Shown here piece by piece: positions 1 to 10,400 of a DNA stretch of 64,000 nt. Source of the stretch: Cryobacterium sp. CG_9.6 (GTDB taxonomy: Bacteria > Actinomycetota > Actinomycetes > Actinomycetales > Microbacteriaceae); NCBI RefSeq assembly GCF_029893365.1, contig NZ_JARXUZ010000001.1:2294001-2358000 (forward strand), given 5' to 3'. Under the pieces are notes generated by a model. It made no database searches. It saw nothing but the letters and a program-made list of their open reading frames with translations, and was not told the DNA's origin. The first letter of the stretch is position 1, and each line of letters starts with the position of its first letter. A program made the position numbers and the translations under genes.

Positions 1-985
1 CACTCATCAGGCCCACAAGGGCCGTGATCTGCGCGAGGGTGCGAGTCGTGAAGGTTGTGCGCATCAGCGCGAGCATCTTGACGTCGATCATGGCGCCGAA
101 GGTGAGAAAGGCCACAATGCCACCGGGCATGAACGTGCTGCCAAAACTCAGGACGAAGAACGCGTCCACGTTGGAGCAGACGGCAACAATGAAGGCGAGT
201 GCCATCATCGCCAGAACAGACCACACCGGGTTGCTGCCGAGGGCGAGGAGCACCGAGCGGGGAACGAAGACCTGGGTGAGCGCCGCAATGAAGGAGCCGA
301 TGAACAGGGCCGGCATGATCACGGAGGTCTCCCGAATGAAGATCTCCGTTGTCCGGCTCACTTTGGTGCCATGGTCGTGTGAATGCGATCCACCCACGGG
401 CAGGGCACACGCTGCGGCGAAGGAGGGTGTCAGCAGGCTCTGCGGGTTGGGGTGCTTACTGAAGACCCAGCCCACAACATTCGCGATAACAAACCCACCG
501 ACCAACCGGGCCACCAGAATGCCGTTGTCGAACCCGAAGGCCTGATGCGTGGTGATGATCGTGATCGGGTTGAGAATCGGAGCGGCCAACAGAAAGGTGA
601 TCGACTCCGAGACGGTGAATCCACCCCGCATGAAGCCTCGGGCGAGGGGAACGTTGCCGCACTCACAGACGGGAAAGAACATGCCGAGAAGCGAGATACA
701 GGCTCGGCGCAAGACCGGTTGACGCGGCAGGTACCGGGCCAGCACGCCATGCGGGAGCCAGACCTGCACGACCGAGGACAGCAGGATTCCCAGTATCACG
801 AACGGAACCGACTCAATAATGACGCTGAGGGCAAGCGTGAGGGTGTCCTGTACCCGGTCGGGCAATACCCAGGCCTCAAAGCCTGCGCTGAGCACCCGCA
901 CGCCAAACACGCCGAGAACGAGCAGCAGCCCAATCATGAGGCCGGTCGGCCACGGGCGTACCACTCCGGGCGTACGGTCAGTCAC
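1..985 (-). CDS. YraQ/DUF318-type metal permease, 3' end beyond window
   Basis: Integral membrane permease of the YraQ/DUF318 family, linked in the literature to metal or metalloid handling. Reading the minus strand from a GTG at 985 gives 328 codons open to the window edge, so the C-terminus is missing. Seen: several hydrophobic segments, a PVCECGN motif (Cys107, Cys109) that is the family hallmark, an APILNP motif at about 135-140, and a His-rich loop HSHDH at 201-205 suggesting metal contact. A second conserved half follows (about residues 215-328) with a VCSNVDAFF motif. No good Shine-Dalgarno precedes the GTG; a downstream ATG (residue 17) is a possible alternative. No Zur-like palindrome was seen upstream. 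The metal and transport direction are not decided by the sequence. Confidence 0.8.
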   Translation of the reverse strand, partial: MTDRTPGVVRPWPTGLMIGLLLVLGVFGVRVLSAGFEAWVLPDRVQDTLTLALSVIIESVPFVILGILLSSVVQVWLPHGVLARYLPRQPVLRRACISLLGMFFPVCECGNVPLARGFMRGGFTVSESITFLLAAPILNPITIITTHQAFGFDNGILVARLVGGFVIANVVGWVFSKHPNPQSLLTPSFAAACALPVGGSHSHDHGTKVSRTTEIFIRETSVIMPALFIGSFIAALTQVFVPRSVLLALGSNPVWSVLAMMALAFIVAVCSNVDAFFVLSFGSTFMPGGIVAFLTFGAMIDVKMLALMRTTFTTRTLAQITALVGLMS

Positions 986-1033
986 CGGCTACTAACACGG
1001 GGTGGCTCCCTTAGAGGATCTGGTACGCGTGCA

Positions 1034-1068
1034 GGTGCCTGGGCTGAACTGAACTGAGCCCTGGCACC
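1034..1068. other. Imperfect inverted repeat between rne and permease
   Basis: Arms 1034-1045 and 1057-1068 are 12 bp with one mismatch, around an 11-base loop. It lies just after the rne stop codon and before the permease start on the minus strand. There is no T-run, so it may be a weak or factor-dependent terminator, or an operator for the permease. Confidence 0.35.
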
Positions 1069-1102
1069 CGCACGGTGAGTGACGAGTATTTTCTGGCTTT
1101 TC

Positions 1103-4078
1103 CTATTGTTGCGTGTCAGGCGTCGATACGATCACCGGCTGCGACGTTGAGCCGCCAGCCGTCGTCACTCGACGGCTGCGTGAGCGCCCCTGACCCGGCA
1201 GTTTCGGCTCCGGGAGGGAATCCAAAACGGAGTCGAGCAGCTGGTCGGTGACCTGTTTGCTGGCCCGACGGTTACCGCGAGACGATGTCGTCACTGGAAT
1301 ATCGAGAATAGCGAACGGCTCCAACGAAGCGTCGGCTCCACCGGCATCCGCCGGGGCGACCGCCTCGACGCGCGGCGCCAGGATTCGAACGACATCGACC
1401 CGAGCTGCCTCGGTGCGCGGCGCCTCGGTGCGGGTGCCTTCCGTGGGCGCCGACTGGGCACGCGACGACCGGCTACGTCGACTGCGCGACGGAGCAGTGC
1501 GTTCGGAACGTTCAGTGCGTTCAGTGCGTTCAGTGCGTTCAGTGCCTCCGGTGCTTTCGGGCTCTACATCGGCGGTCGGCGCAGCAGTGGCATCGCTCAC
1601 GGCGACGGGCTGTGACGAAGAATCCGTTGCCGATACCGGCTCGGCGATAGCAGCTGCGTCAGCAACAACGGGAAGGAGTTCTGCCTGCTGCGCTTGCAGT
1701 GCTTCCGCCTTCATCGCTTCGGTGATGATGGGAATTGACCCCGTGCGGGTGATGGTGCGCGCCGCGATCATCGCGAGGGCGGTCTTCGCGTCCTCGGTGA
1801 TGCCATGCGTACCGTTACTCACCTTGTGACCGTCCAGGACCGGCACGAGTTCCCGGGAGCCGCCGTTGCTGCCCGAGCCGTGCTGGCTGGAACCGTGCTG
1901 GCTGGAACCGTTGCTCGGAGACGTACCGTTGCCGGTTGCAGAACCGGTTCCCGTGCCGGCGCGTGCGCGCGGGCGGCGTTCCTGGGGTGGCTGCGCCGTC
2001 TGGCGGTGCTTGGTCACGGGATCGTGATGAACGATGATGCCACGGCCAGCGCAGGACTCACAGTTCTCGGAGAAGGACTCGAGGAGACCGAGGCCCAACT
2101 TCTTCCGGGTCATCTGCACGAGACCGAGTGAGGTGACCTCCGCAACCTGGTGCTTGGTGCGGTCGCGGCTGAGGCATTCGATGAGGCGACGCGACACGAG
2201 GTCCCGGTTGGATTCCAGCACCATGTCGATGAAGTCCACCACAATGATGCCGCCAATGTCGCGCAGCCGAAGTTGGCGCACGATTTCTTCCGCTGCTTCG
2301 AGATTATTCTTCGTGACGGTCTCTTCGAGGTTTCCGCCGGAGCCGACGAACTTGCCCGTGTTGACGTCAACGACCGTCATGGCCTCGGTGCGGTCGATCA
2401 CCAGGGAACCGCCGGACGGCAACCACACCTTGCGGTCGAGGGCCTTCTCAATTTGCTCCGAGATGCGGTACTCGTCGAAGGCATCCGTTTCGCTGGTGTG
2501 CTTCTCGATGCGCGCCACGAGATCAGGTGCAACCTGCCCGAGGTAGGTCTCAATCGTCTGGCGAGAATCGTCACCGGACACGACCATGCGGGCGAAGTCC
2601 TCGTTGAAGACATCGCGAACAATCTTGATCAGGAGGTCTGGCTCGCTGTGCAGCTCGGCCGGTGCCGCGGCGGTCTCCACCAGTGCCGAGATGGATGCCC
2701 ACTGCGCGGTGAGGCGGTTGACGTCCACGGTCAGCTGCTCATCGGTGGCACCCTCAGCGGCGGTGCGCACGATGACGCCCACGTTCTCCGGCAGAACCTC
2801 CTTGAGGATCTTCTTGAGGCGAGCACGCTCGGTGTCGGGAAGTTTGCGGCTGATGCCGTTCATGGAGCCGTTGGGCACGTACACGAGGTAGCGGCCGGGC
2901 AGCGAAATCTGGCTGGTCAACCGGGCACCCTTGTGGCCGATCGGATCCTTGGTGACCTGCACGAGCACCTTGTCACCGGGCTTGAGTGCTACCTCGATGC
3001 GGCGCGGCTGGTTCGCAGTGCCGGAGTTCTCGGCTGCGGCGTCCCAGTCGACCTCGCCGGAGTACAGCACGGCGTTCCGTCCGCGTCCAATGTCGACGAA
3101 GGCGGCTTCCATGCTCGGGAGAACGTTTTGCACGCGACCGAGGTACACGTTTCCGATCAGCGACGCGTCCTGGTTCTTGGCCACGTAGTGCTCCACGAGC
3201 ACGCCGTCTTCGAGGACACCGATCTGAATCTTGTTGTGCTTGGCGCGCACCACCATGAGGCGGTCCACGGACTCGCGACGGGCGAGGAACTCGGCCTCCG
3301 TGATGACCGGGCGACGTCGCCCGGCATCGCGACCGTCACGACGACGCTGCTTCTTGGCTTCGAGGCGGGTTGAACCCTTGATGCGCTGGGGCTCGGTAAT
3401 GAGCTCAGGTTCGCGCGGTGCACGAACCTTGACCACGGTGTTGGCCGGGTCATCAGAGCCGGAGCGGCCCTCATCCCCCGTGCGGCGACGAGCACGACGA
3501 CGAACTGTGGTGGTCTCCTCGTAGTCATCATCGTCGTGGCTGTTGGTCGCCCGGTCCGCGGTGGTTCCGCTGCGGTCGTAGCGGTCGTCGCGCGCACTGG
3601 TGACACGAGGCACAAACGGCAAAATCTCTGGCGCCTGAAAGAGGAGCGACGTAGACGGGCGACGCACCGCGACGACGGAAGCCACGGTGTCGATCACCTC
3701 GGGGGACGCATCCGTTGTCAGGTTCGAGGCGGCCGCGTCGGCGTCGTCCGTGGGGGGTGAGGAATTCGTCGGGGTGGTCACAATCGTGTCCTGATTCTGC
3801 ACCGAAAGCTGGTTCGGCACCGGTGCCAGTGCCTGCTCGGTGGCGGGGTCGGTGACGAGCTCGCGCTCCGCCACAGTTTGACGTGTTGGGGTGGACGCCG
3901 CAGTGTCGAGCGCCGCGTTGTCGAGCGCCGCGTTGTCGAGCTCCGCGTTGTCGAGCACAGACTTAGTCGCGGTCAACGACGGCTCCACGGGGGCCTTCCG
4001 AATGGTCGGCGATTTTCGCTGGGCGCGACGGGAACCAAAAAGGCCTCGGCGTTTTTTGTTTTCGTTGTCTTCCACCAT
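1103..4078 (-). CDS. rne: Ribonuclease E/G
   Basis: Endoribonuclease that starts mRNA decay and processes rRNA and tRNA precursors. The 991-residue protein has the actinobacterial layout: a disordered N-terminal extension (about 1-265, acidic and Arg-rich stretches), the catalytic core with an S1-like domain at about 275-390, catalytic aspartates in VVDVNTG (Asp571) and VVDFIDM (Asp615), the Zn-link cysteines CESC at 673-676, and a long disordered C-terminus. Low-complexity tandem repeats occur in both tails: LDNAA units at 43-60, SSQHG units near 730, and TER units near 860. The ATG at 4078 follows an AGGAG-type ribosome binding site. The gene stands alone on the minus strand, divergent from the VKOR gene. 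Confidence 0.95.
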   Translation of the reverse strand: MVEDNENKKRRGLFGSRRAQRKSPTIRKAPVEPSLTATKSVLDNAELDNAALDNAALDTAASTPTRQTVAERELVTDPATEQALAPVPNQLSVQNQDTIVTTPTNSSPPTDDADAAASNLTTDASPEVIDTVASVVAVRRPSTSLLFQAPEILPFVPRVTSARDDRYDRSGTTADRATNSHDDDDYEETTTVRRRARRRTGDEGRSGSDDPANTVVKVRAPREPELITEPQRIKGSTRLEAKKQRRRDGRDAGRRRPVITEAEFLARRESVDRLMVVRAKHNKIQIGVLEDGVLVEHYVAKNQDASLIGNVYLGRVQNVLPSMEAAFVDIGRGRNAVLYSGEVDWDAAAENSGTANQPRRIEVALKPGDKVLVQVTKDPIGHKGARLTSQISLPGRYLVYVPNGSMNGISRKLPDTERARLKKILKEVLPENVGVIVRTAAEGATDEQLTVDVNRLTAQWASISALVETAAAPAELHSEPDLLIKIVRDVFNEDFARMVVSGDDSRQTIETYLGQVAPDLVARIEKHTSETDAFDEYRISEQIEKALDRKVWLPSGGSLVIDRTEAMTVVDVNTGKFVGSGGNLEETVTKNNLEAAEEIVRQLRLRDIGGIIVVDFIDMVLESNRDLVSRRLIECLSRDRTKHQVAEVTSLGLVQMTRKKLGLGLLESFSENCESCAGRGIIVHHDPVTKHRQTAQPPQERRPRARAGTGTGSATGNGTSPSNGSSQHGSSQHGSGSNGGSRELVPVLDGHKVSNGTHGITEDAKTALAMIAARTITRTGSIPIITEAMKAEALQAQQAELLPVVADAAAIAEPVSATDSSSQPVAVSDATAAPTADVEPESTGGTERTERTERTERSERTAPSRSRRSRSSRAQSAPTEGTRTEAPRTEAARVDVVRILAPRVEAVAPADAGGADASLEPFAILDIPVTTSSRGNRRASKQVTDQLLDSVLDSLPEPKLPGQGRSRSRRVTTAGGSTSQPVIVSTPDTQQ

Positions 4079-4412
4079 TACTGGTGTGCTCCTTGACCGA
4101 TGTAGGCGACCGCGCCACCCATTCGGTTACTCTCTCGTGCGAGAAGTTCGCCTGCGCGAATTTCCCGCGAATTTTATACTGCGCAACCGGCTCTTGGCTC
4201 TGGTTGCTTAGATCTGTGGGCGTTCGAACTGTGCGTGTGACCGACTACTGCGTGTGACCGACTACTGCGTGTGTCCGAATAGTGCGTGTGGGGGTTGTGC
4301 ATGGGGGAAGTACTGTCCCCAAAAAGCTTAATCTGGCGTCTGCTTGAGCGCGGCTCAACGACTAGGACTGATTATCGCATGTATTCGCAGCAGGAGAGTG
4401 CGAGCGCCGTGA
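4079..4412. other. Intergenic region between divergent rne and VKOR genes
   Basis: A 346-base gap lies between the two start codons. It holds the 17-bp tandem repeat at 4233-4291 and, on the minus strand, a TATAAA-like hexamer within 4170-4180 that could be the rne -10 element (no clear -35). The VKOR -10 element lies at its right edge. I see no convincing ORF or structured RNA in it. Confidence 0.5.
4233..4291. repeat. 17-bp tandem repeat, about 3.5 copies
   Basis: Units at 4233-4249 and 4250-4266 are identical (GCGTGTGACCGACTACT). The unit at 4267-4283 differs at three positions, and 4284-4291 is a partial copy. The period of 17 is not a multiple of three, consistent with a non-coding location. 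The core resembles the repeats at 41510 and 54605. Confidence 0.85.
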
Positions 4413-4418
4413 CATAAT
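4413..4418 (+). promoter_or_regulatory. -10 element (CATAAT) of leaderless VKOR gene
   Basis: The hexamer matches TATAAT at five of six bases and ends six bases before the GTG start at 4425, so transcription should begin at or next to the start codon. No Shine-Dalgarno sequence is present. Confidence 0.6.
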
Positions 4419-4424
4419 CCCAGA

Positions 4425-5024
4425 GTGTCACTGACCCAGCGTTATCAGCGCCCCACCGGGCTGGCCATTTTTCTCATCATTGCCGGAGCCATCGGTTTTG
4501 CCGCAGCCTTCGCTCTCACGCTCGACAAAGTGCGCATGTTGGAGAATCCCGACGCTCAGCTGTCCTGTAATTTCAGTGTGCTCATTGGGTGCAGCACTAA
4601 TCTCGCGTCCTGGCAGGGCTCGCTGTTTGGCTTTCCGAATCCGTTGATCGGCCTTGCCGCCTGGAGTGTCGTGATCACGATCGGTGCGGCAATTCTGGCG
4701 GGAGCGCGGTTTGCGCGGTGGTTCTGGCTCGCACTGAACGTGGGGGTAACCGGCGCGATCGCTTTCGTGATCTGGCTCATCGCCCAGAGTATTTTCGTGC
4801 TCGACGTGCTGTGCCCGTGGTGCATGGTGACCTGGTCGGTGACCATTCCGGTCTTTCTCGCCGTCACCCTCTACAACCTGAAGAGTGGGCATATCCCCGC
4901 CTCGGCATCCGTTCGCCGGGTTGCCGCCGCCCTGTATTCCTGGCTCTTCGTCATCACGATTGCCTGCTACATCGCCTTTGCGATCGTTGTTCAGGTCAAC
5001 ATGGACGTGCTGAGTCGCCTGTAA
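4425..5024 (+). CDS. Vitamin K epoxide reductase family protein
   Basis: Membrane thiol oxidoreductase that, in actinobacteria, reoxidises DsbA-like proteins and passes electrons to quinone, supporting disulfide formation outside the membrane. The 199-residue protein has about five membrane spans. It carries the four functional cysteines: loop pair Cys48 and Cys56 and the CPWC redox motif Cys130-Cys133 in a later helix. The GTG start is chosen because a -10 hexamer ends six bases upstream and no other start fits. No dedicated DsbA partner lies next to it. A strong bidirectional hairpin follows at 5047-5088. Confidence 0.92.
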   Translation: MSLTQRYQRPTGLAIFLIIAGAIGFAAAFALTLDKVRMLENPDAQLSCNFSVLIGCSTNLASWQGSLFGFPNPLIGLAAWSVVITIGAAILAGARFARWFWLALNVGVTGAIAFVIWLIAQSIFVLDVLCPWCMVTWSVTIPVFLAVTLYNLKSGHIPASASVRRVAAALYSWLFVITIACYIAFAIVVQVNMDVLSRL

Positions 5025-5046
5025 TGCTGAGCTGCCCGTAACGCAG

Positions 5047-5088
5047 CGCCGCCCCGGCACCGGCCCAGTGGGCGGTGTCGGGGCGGCG
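5047..5088. terminator. Bidirectional terminator hairpin (VKOR / ndk)
   Basis: GC-rich arms 5047-5062 and 5073-5088 pair over 16 bp with one mismatch around a 10-base loop. The hairpin sits between the convergent VKOR and ndk genes. It lacks a long U tract on either strand, as is common in high-GC actinobacteria. Confidence 0.75.
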
Positions 5089-5102
5089 AGTGACGCTGGG
5101 GT

Positions 5103-5525
5103 CTAGTCGAACCAGAGAGCAAGTTCGCGGGCGGCCGACTCGGGCGAGTCAGAGCCGTGCACGAGGTTCTGCTGAACCTTCTGGCCCCAGTCGCGCCCGA
5201 GGTCTCCGCGGATGGTGCCGGGCGCAGCCGTGGTGGGATCGGTGGTGCCGGCGAGGGCGCGGAAACCCTCGATGGCCCGGTTGCCTGCAATACGGAACGC
5301 CACGATGGGGCCGCTCTCCATGAATTCAACGAGGGGCTGGTAGAACGGCTTGCCCTCGTGCTCGGCGTAGTGAGCCGCGAGCAGGGTGCGGTCCGCCTGA
5401 ACCAGCTTCACGTCAACGAGGGAGTAGCCCTTGGCCTCAATGCGGCGCAGGATCTCCCCCGTCAGGTTGCGGGCGACGCCGTCCGGCTTCACAAGGACAA
5501 GGGTTTCTTCGATTGCGGTGTTCAT
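5103..5525 (-). CDS. ndk: Nucleoside diphosphate kinase
   Basis: Transfers the gamma phosphate between nucleoside triphosphates and diphosphates, balancing NTP and dNTP pools in the cytosol. The 140-residue protein is the normal family length, with the N-terminal ETLVLVKPDGV motif and the phosphorylated His123 in NLVHGSDS. The frame is open further upstream, but the ATG at 5525 gives the family start, has an AGGAA-type ribosome binding site, and overlaps the stop of the upstream DUF4233 gene as ATGA. It is the last gene of the ileS-folC-DUF4233-ndk chain. Confidence 0.97.
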   Translation of the reverse strand: MNTAIEETLVLVKPDGVARNLTGEILRRIEAKGYSLVDVKLVQADRTLLAAHYAEHEGKPFYQPLVEFMESGPIVAFRIAGNRAIEGFRALAGTTDPTTAAPGTIRGDLGRDWGQKVQQNLVHGSDSPESAARELALWFD

Positions 5526-5959
5526 GAGGGTTCCTTCTGATTGTCGATTCGGTTGCCGTTGATCATGCAGTACGTCCACATGGCGGCGAAGAGTGCGCCC
5601 ACAAAAAACATGGCCGGAGTAATGAATCCCGTGGCGATGATGAGGGCCTGAAGAGCCCAACCCACCGGGTAGGACCAGCTGAAACGTAGGAGTCCGATGA
5701 GCGCCACCATCAGGAGGCAGAGAACCGCTCCGCCGCCCAGCGCAACAACGGGCGGGAGCGTGTCGAGACCGTAGGTCACGAGCGCGGCAAGAAACACCAC
5801 GATGGTCTCGAAGCCCAGCACAATGGAGGCGAGGGAACGTTTGACGGACCTCGGGCCCGAGTTGAACCCACGGCGACGGCGGGCGGCCGGGTTTTCGCCG
5901 GAGTCGGCCGGGTCATTTGGGTCGGTCGGGTCGGTGGTGTTGGTCACGGCGTCATCCAC
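5522..5959 (-). CDS. DUF4233 membrane protein
   Basis: Small membrane protein of the actinobacterial DUF4233 family, almost always found between folC and ndk; its function is unknown. Of 145 residues, the first 35 are acidic and proline-rich, then an Arg cluster, then four hydrophobic segments at about 43-65, 72-93, 97-117 and 118-133. The start is uncertain: GTG at 5959, or GTG at 5947, which would overlap the folC stop codon in a GTGA. Translational coupling to folC and ndk is indicated by the overlaps at both ends. Confidence 0.85.
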   Translation of the reverse strand: MDDAVTNTTDPTDPNDPADSGENPAARRRRGFNSGPRSVKRSLASIVLGFETIVVFLAALVTYGLDTLPPVVALGGGAVLCLLMVALIGLLRFSWSYPVGWALQALIIATGFITPAMFFVGALFAAMWTYCMINGNRIDNQKEPS

Positions 5960-7485
5960 TCCCCGGAATCGGCGAGTGTGAGAGCTTCCCCGACCAGGGT
6001 GATCGACCCCGTAACAATAACTGCGCGCTTGGGCTCGCTGGCCGCCCAGGCTCGCGCGTCGTCCAGGGCATCCGACGGGTTCTCGAAACGGAAGGTGGTT
6101 GCTTCGCTGGTGCGTTCGGCGATCATGTCGGCCAGAGTATCAACGTCACGTGAGCGTTCCGAGTGTGACTGCGTCACATGAAACCGACTCACCCGCGGGG
6201 CTAGGGCATCAATAATTCCCAGTGCATCCTTGTCGGCGAGAATCCCCACCACCGCGACGATCTCGTCGAAGTCAAAGTACTCATCCAGCGCGGTCGCCAA
6301 AGCAGCTGCACCGTGTGGATTGTGAGCGGCGTCGATGAACACGGTGGGTTCGACGCCCACGAGCTGAAGCCGACCCGGTGAGGTTACGGTACCCAGCCCT
6401 TCGGCGAGTAGATCGCCGACGAGGGCCTGCGTGCCGGAGCCGAGGAAGGATTCCACGGCGGCAATGGCGACGGCCGCGTTCTGCGCCTGGTGGGAACCGT
6501 AGAGCGGAAGGAAGAGTTCACTGTAGGTTCCCGCAATGCCGCGCACGGAGATGAGCTGGCCACCCACGGCAACTCTGCTCTCGAGCAGTTCAAAGGTCTC
6601 ACCCTCAACGGCAAGCGTCGATTCGCTGAGACCAACGGCTCGATCGATCTCCGATCGTGCCTCCGCAGTCTGCGCGGCAGAAACAACAGCCGCGGCCGGC
6701 TTGATCACACCGGACTTTGTCCGAGCGATCTCGGCAATCGTACGGCCGAGTCGCTCCATGTGGTCCAGCGCGATGGGGGTGAAGACGGCAACCTGTCCGT
6801 CGGCAACGTTCGTGGAATCCCACTCGCCCCCCATCCCGACCTCAATCACGGCCACGTCCACCGGGGCGTCCGCAAAGCAGGCGAAGGCGAGAACGGTCAG
6901 GGCTTCAAAGAAGGTGAGAGCCACCTCGCCCTCTTTCTCCAACTCGGAATCGACCATCGCCAGGTAGGGCGCGATGTCATCCCAGTTGGTGGCGAGCAGT
7001 TCATCGCTGATCGGTTCACCATCGATCATGATTCGCTCGTTCAGTCGCACGAGGTGCGGGCTTGTCATCAGCCCCGTGCGCAGGCCATAGGCACGCAGAA
7101 TGCTCTCCGCAATGCGGCTCGTGCTCGTCTTGCCGTTCGTGCCGGCAATGTGAATGATCGGATAGGTGCGCTGAGGGTCACCGAGCAGATCCATGACCCG
7201 GCGAGTGGGCTCAAGCCGCGGACGAGGCGCTGCCTCGCCCACGCGCTCCAACAGAGCGGCAAAGACCGCGTCACCGGCCGCTCGCGAGGCATCGCTCGGT
7301 TCGGCGGGTTCATTCACCGCGCTCTGCTCCGTGGGCTCCGCATCCTCGTCGTCCACGTCGTCGTCGTCGTCGTCGTTCTCCAGCTCATCACCGGGGAATC
7401 CCAGCGCGGCCAGCGGGACAACATCGTGGGGCTCGTTGACATCAGACGGCTCGTTCAGGTCAGAGGGCTCATTATGGTCAGACAT
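5944..7485 (-). CDS. folC: Folylpolyglutamate / dihydrofolate synthase
   Basis: ATP-dependent Mur ligase-like enzyme that adds glutamate to dihydropteroate or folates in the cytosol. The 513-residue protein has the P-loop AGTNGKTST at 114-122 and the TSPHL motif at 141-145. The C-terminal domain has the DAAHNPHG motif. The first 70 residues are an acidic, low-complexity extension with repeated NEPSD-like units and a run of aspartates, absent from typical FolC. The ATG at 7485 overlaps the ileS stop by eight bases, so the two are coupled. In many actinobacteria valS precedes folC; here ileS does. Confidence 0.95.
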   Translation of the reverse strand: MSDHNEPSDLNEPSDVNEPHDVVPLAALGFPGDELENDDDDDDVDDEDAEPTEQSAVNEPAEPSDASRAAGDAVFAALLERVGEAAPRPRLEPTRRVMDLLGDPQRTYPIIHIAGTNGKTSTSRIAESILRAYGLRTGLMTSPHLVRLNERIMIDGEPISDELLATNWDDIAPYLAMVDSELEKEGEVALTFFEALTVLAFACFADAPVDVAVIEVGMGGEWDSTNVADGQVAVFTPIALDHMERLGRTIAEIARTKSGVIKPAAAVVSAAQTAEARSEIDRAVGLSESTLAVEGETFELLESRVAVGGQLISVRGIAGTYSELFLPLYGSHQAQNAAVAIAAVESFLGSGTQALVGDLLAEGLGTVTSPGRLQLVGVEPTVFIDAAHNPHGAAALATALDEYFDFDEIVAVVGILADKDALGIIDALAPRVSRFHVTQSHSERSRDVDTLADMIAERTSEATTFRFENPSDALDDARAWAASEPKRAVIVTGSITLVGEALTLADSGEWMTP

Positions 7486-10400
7486 TGTCGACTCCGTTCA
7501 CGCGGGATACGGCCACGACAAGTGGTCCGCGGTTGACATAGTGTGCGGTTTCGAACCGCACGTAGTGCTCGACCGGAGCACCAACGAACCCCTCCAGCCA
7601 TTCGGACGGCAGCGCCGTGGGCACCTCGCCCTGCGACGGACGATGGGTGACGAAGACCGTCGCCAGGGTGTCCCCCGCAACATCCACGGTGGGCGCGAGA
7701 TCAAAGACCTCGGCGTCCTCCTCGGCCAGAAACACCAGGTTGAGGCGGATGCGATCACTCACGTCGAATCCGGCGGACTTGCGGGTGTCCTGAACGGCAC
7801 GAATCAGATCGCGGGCAAAACCCTCGGCCTCGAGCTCAGCGGTCGTGTTCGTGTTGAGGAGCACAAATCCACCGGCAGGCAAGAGCGCCAGCGCCGTGTG
7901 GGAATCGCCACTCTCCCCCGCCTGCAGTGTGAGTTCGTACTCGCCGGCGGCGAGCTCGATGCCCCCCGCGGTGACAACACCGTCAGACTCACTCCAGTCG
8001 CCAGCGCGCGCGGCCTGAATGACCTGCTGAACACGCTTGCCCAGTCGCGGTCCCGCAGCGCGGGCGTTGACAACCAGGCGAGAGGTCACGCCGTAGGCGG
8101 CGGCACTGTCATCTTCGAGCTCCACCAGGTTGACGGTCTTCACGTTGAGTTCGCTGCGCAGGATGCCCGCGAAATCGGTGAGTGCACCGGTGTGTGCGGT
8201 CACCACGGTGAGGTCGGCGAGCGGCAGGCGCACCCGAAGTGCGGCCTGCTTACGCAGCGACAACACGGTGGAGCTGATGAGTCGCACCTGGTCCATGGCG
8301 ACGACGAGTCCGTCATCGGACGGGAACAGGTCGGCATCCGGCCAGTCCGTGAGATGCACACTGCGGCCGCCGGTGAGGCCCTGCCAGATGCGCTCCGTAA
8401 CGAGCGGGAGCAGCGGAGCGGCAACGCGGCACACGGTCTCAAGAACGGTGTAGAGCGTGTCGAAAGCCTCGGTACTTTCCGTGCTCTCGGTTCCACCCCA
8501 GAAACGGTCGCGGGAGCGGCGCACGTACCAGTTGGTGAGCACGTCCATGAAGTCACGCACCCGTGAGGTCGCTACGGTGCTGTCGAAGTTCTCCAGATCG
8601 GCGGCGACGTTCGTGATCAGGTCGCGCGTCTTGGCCAGAAGATACCGGTCCAGTACGTCGGTGGAGTCGGTGCGCCACTGAGCGTCATAGCCGTCCTCAC
8701 TCGCGGCGTTGGCGTAGAGCGAGAAGAAGTACCAGGTGCTCCACAGCGGCAGCATCACCTGACGAGCGCCTTCGCGAATTCCCTCCTCGGTGACGATCAG
8801 GTTTCCACCACGCAGCACCGGGGAGCTCATGAGGAACCAGCGCATCGCGTCGGAGCCGTCGCGGTCAAAGACCTCGTTCACGTCGGGGTAGTTACGCAGG
8901 GACTTGGACATCTTTTGGCCATCGTTACCGAGCACGATGCCGTGACTGACCACGTTCTTGAAGGCTGGACGATCAAAGAGGGCGGTGGAGAGCACGTGCA
9001 GCAGGTAGAACCAGCCGCGGGTCTGTCCGATGTACTCGACGATGAAATCGGCCGGGTTATGGGAGTCGAACCACTCACGGTTCTCAAACGGATAGTGCAC
9101 CTGCGCGAAGGGCATCGACCCGGAGTCAAACCACACGTCGAGGACATCCGTTATACGACGCATGGTGGACTGCCCGGTGGGGTCGTCGGGGTTGGGCCGG
9201 GTGAGGGCGTCGATGTAGGGCCGGTGCAGATCGGTGGGGCGCACGCCGAAGTCGGCCGCGAGTTCATCGAGCGAGCCGTAAACGTCGGTGCGTGGGTATT
9301 CCGGGTTGTCGCTCTTCCACACCGGGATGGGTGAGCCCCAGTACCGGTTGCGGCTGATGGACCAGTCGCGGGCGTTACCGATCCACTTACCGAACTGGCC
9401 GTCCTTTACATTTTCCGGCACCCAGTTGACGTCCTGGTTGAGGTCGACCATGCGGTCGCGAAAGTCGGTGACGCGCACAAACCAGCTCGACACCGCCTTG
9501 TAGATGAGCGGGTTGCGGCAGCGCCAGCAGTGCGGGTAGGAGTGCTCGTAGCTGGCCTGACGCAACAACCGGCCCTGCGTCTTGATCAGCTGGGTGAGCG
9601 GCTTGTTGGCGTCGCTCCAGAGCTGACCGGCAACCTCGGTGATCTCGGGCAGGAACTTTCCGCCGTCATCGAGCGAGAGGATGACCGGAATCCCGTAGGC
9701 CTGACACACCGTCTGGTCCTCCTCACCGTAGGCGGGAGCCTGGTGCACGATTCCCGTGCCGTCGGAGGTGGTGACGTAATCGGCGACGACGAAACGCCAG
9801 GCGTTCTGGGTACCCCAGACGCTCTCGTCGGCGTAGTAGTCAAAGAGGCGGTCGTAGGAAACCCCCTCGAGTTCACGTCCGCCCACGGTGCGTGAAATGG
9901 CAGCGACCGCGTCCTGGGCGCTCTCGTAGCCGAGGTCCTTCGCGTAGTTGCCCACCAGGTCGATCGCCAGGAGGTACTCCGCACCAAGAACGGTGGTGGG
10001 CGTTGTCGCCGCGTCGTCGTTTTCTCGCAGCACGGTGGCATCCGGAGTGCCGTTCGGGCCGGCCGGAACGACCGCGTACACGATGTCGGGACCCACGGCG
10101 AGCGCGAGGTTCGTCGGAAGCGTCCACGGTGTGGTGGTCCAGGCGAGCGCCCGGACCGCCGTGAGACCGAGGCTTTCTGCTTTGGCTCCCACCATGGGGA
10201 AGGTGACCGTCACGGTCTGGTCCTGACGCATCTTGTAGACGTCATCGTCCATGCGCAGTTCGTGGTTGGAGAGCGGGGTCTGGTCACGCCAGCAGTAGGG
10301 CAACACCCGATAGCCTTCGTAGGCGAGTCCCTTGGTGTGCAGCTGCTTGAACGCCCAGATCACCGACTCCATGAAGGTGATGTCAAGGGTCTTGTAGTCG

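Noticed and set aside
986..1102. Zur-type operator upstream of the metal permease
   Set aside because: No TGATAATGATTATCA-like palindrome could be found in the gap.
2150..3373. 407-codon plus-strand frame across rne
   Set aside because: Shadow of the conserved RNase E catalytic domain on the other strand; no domain or ribosome binding site.
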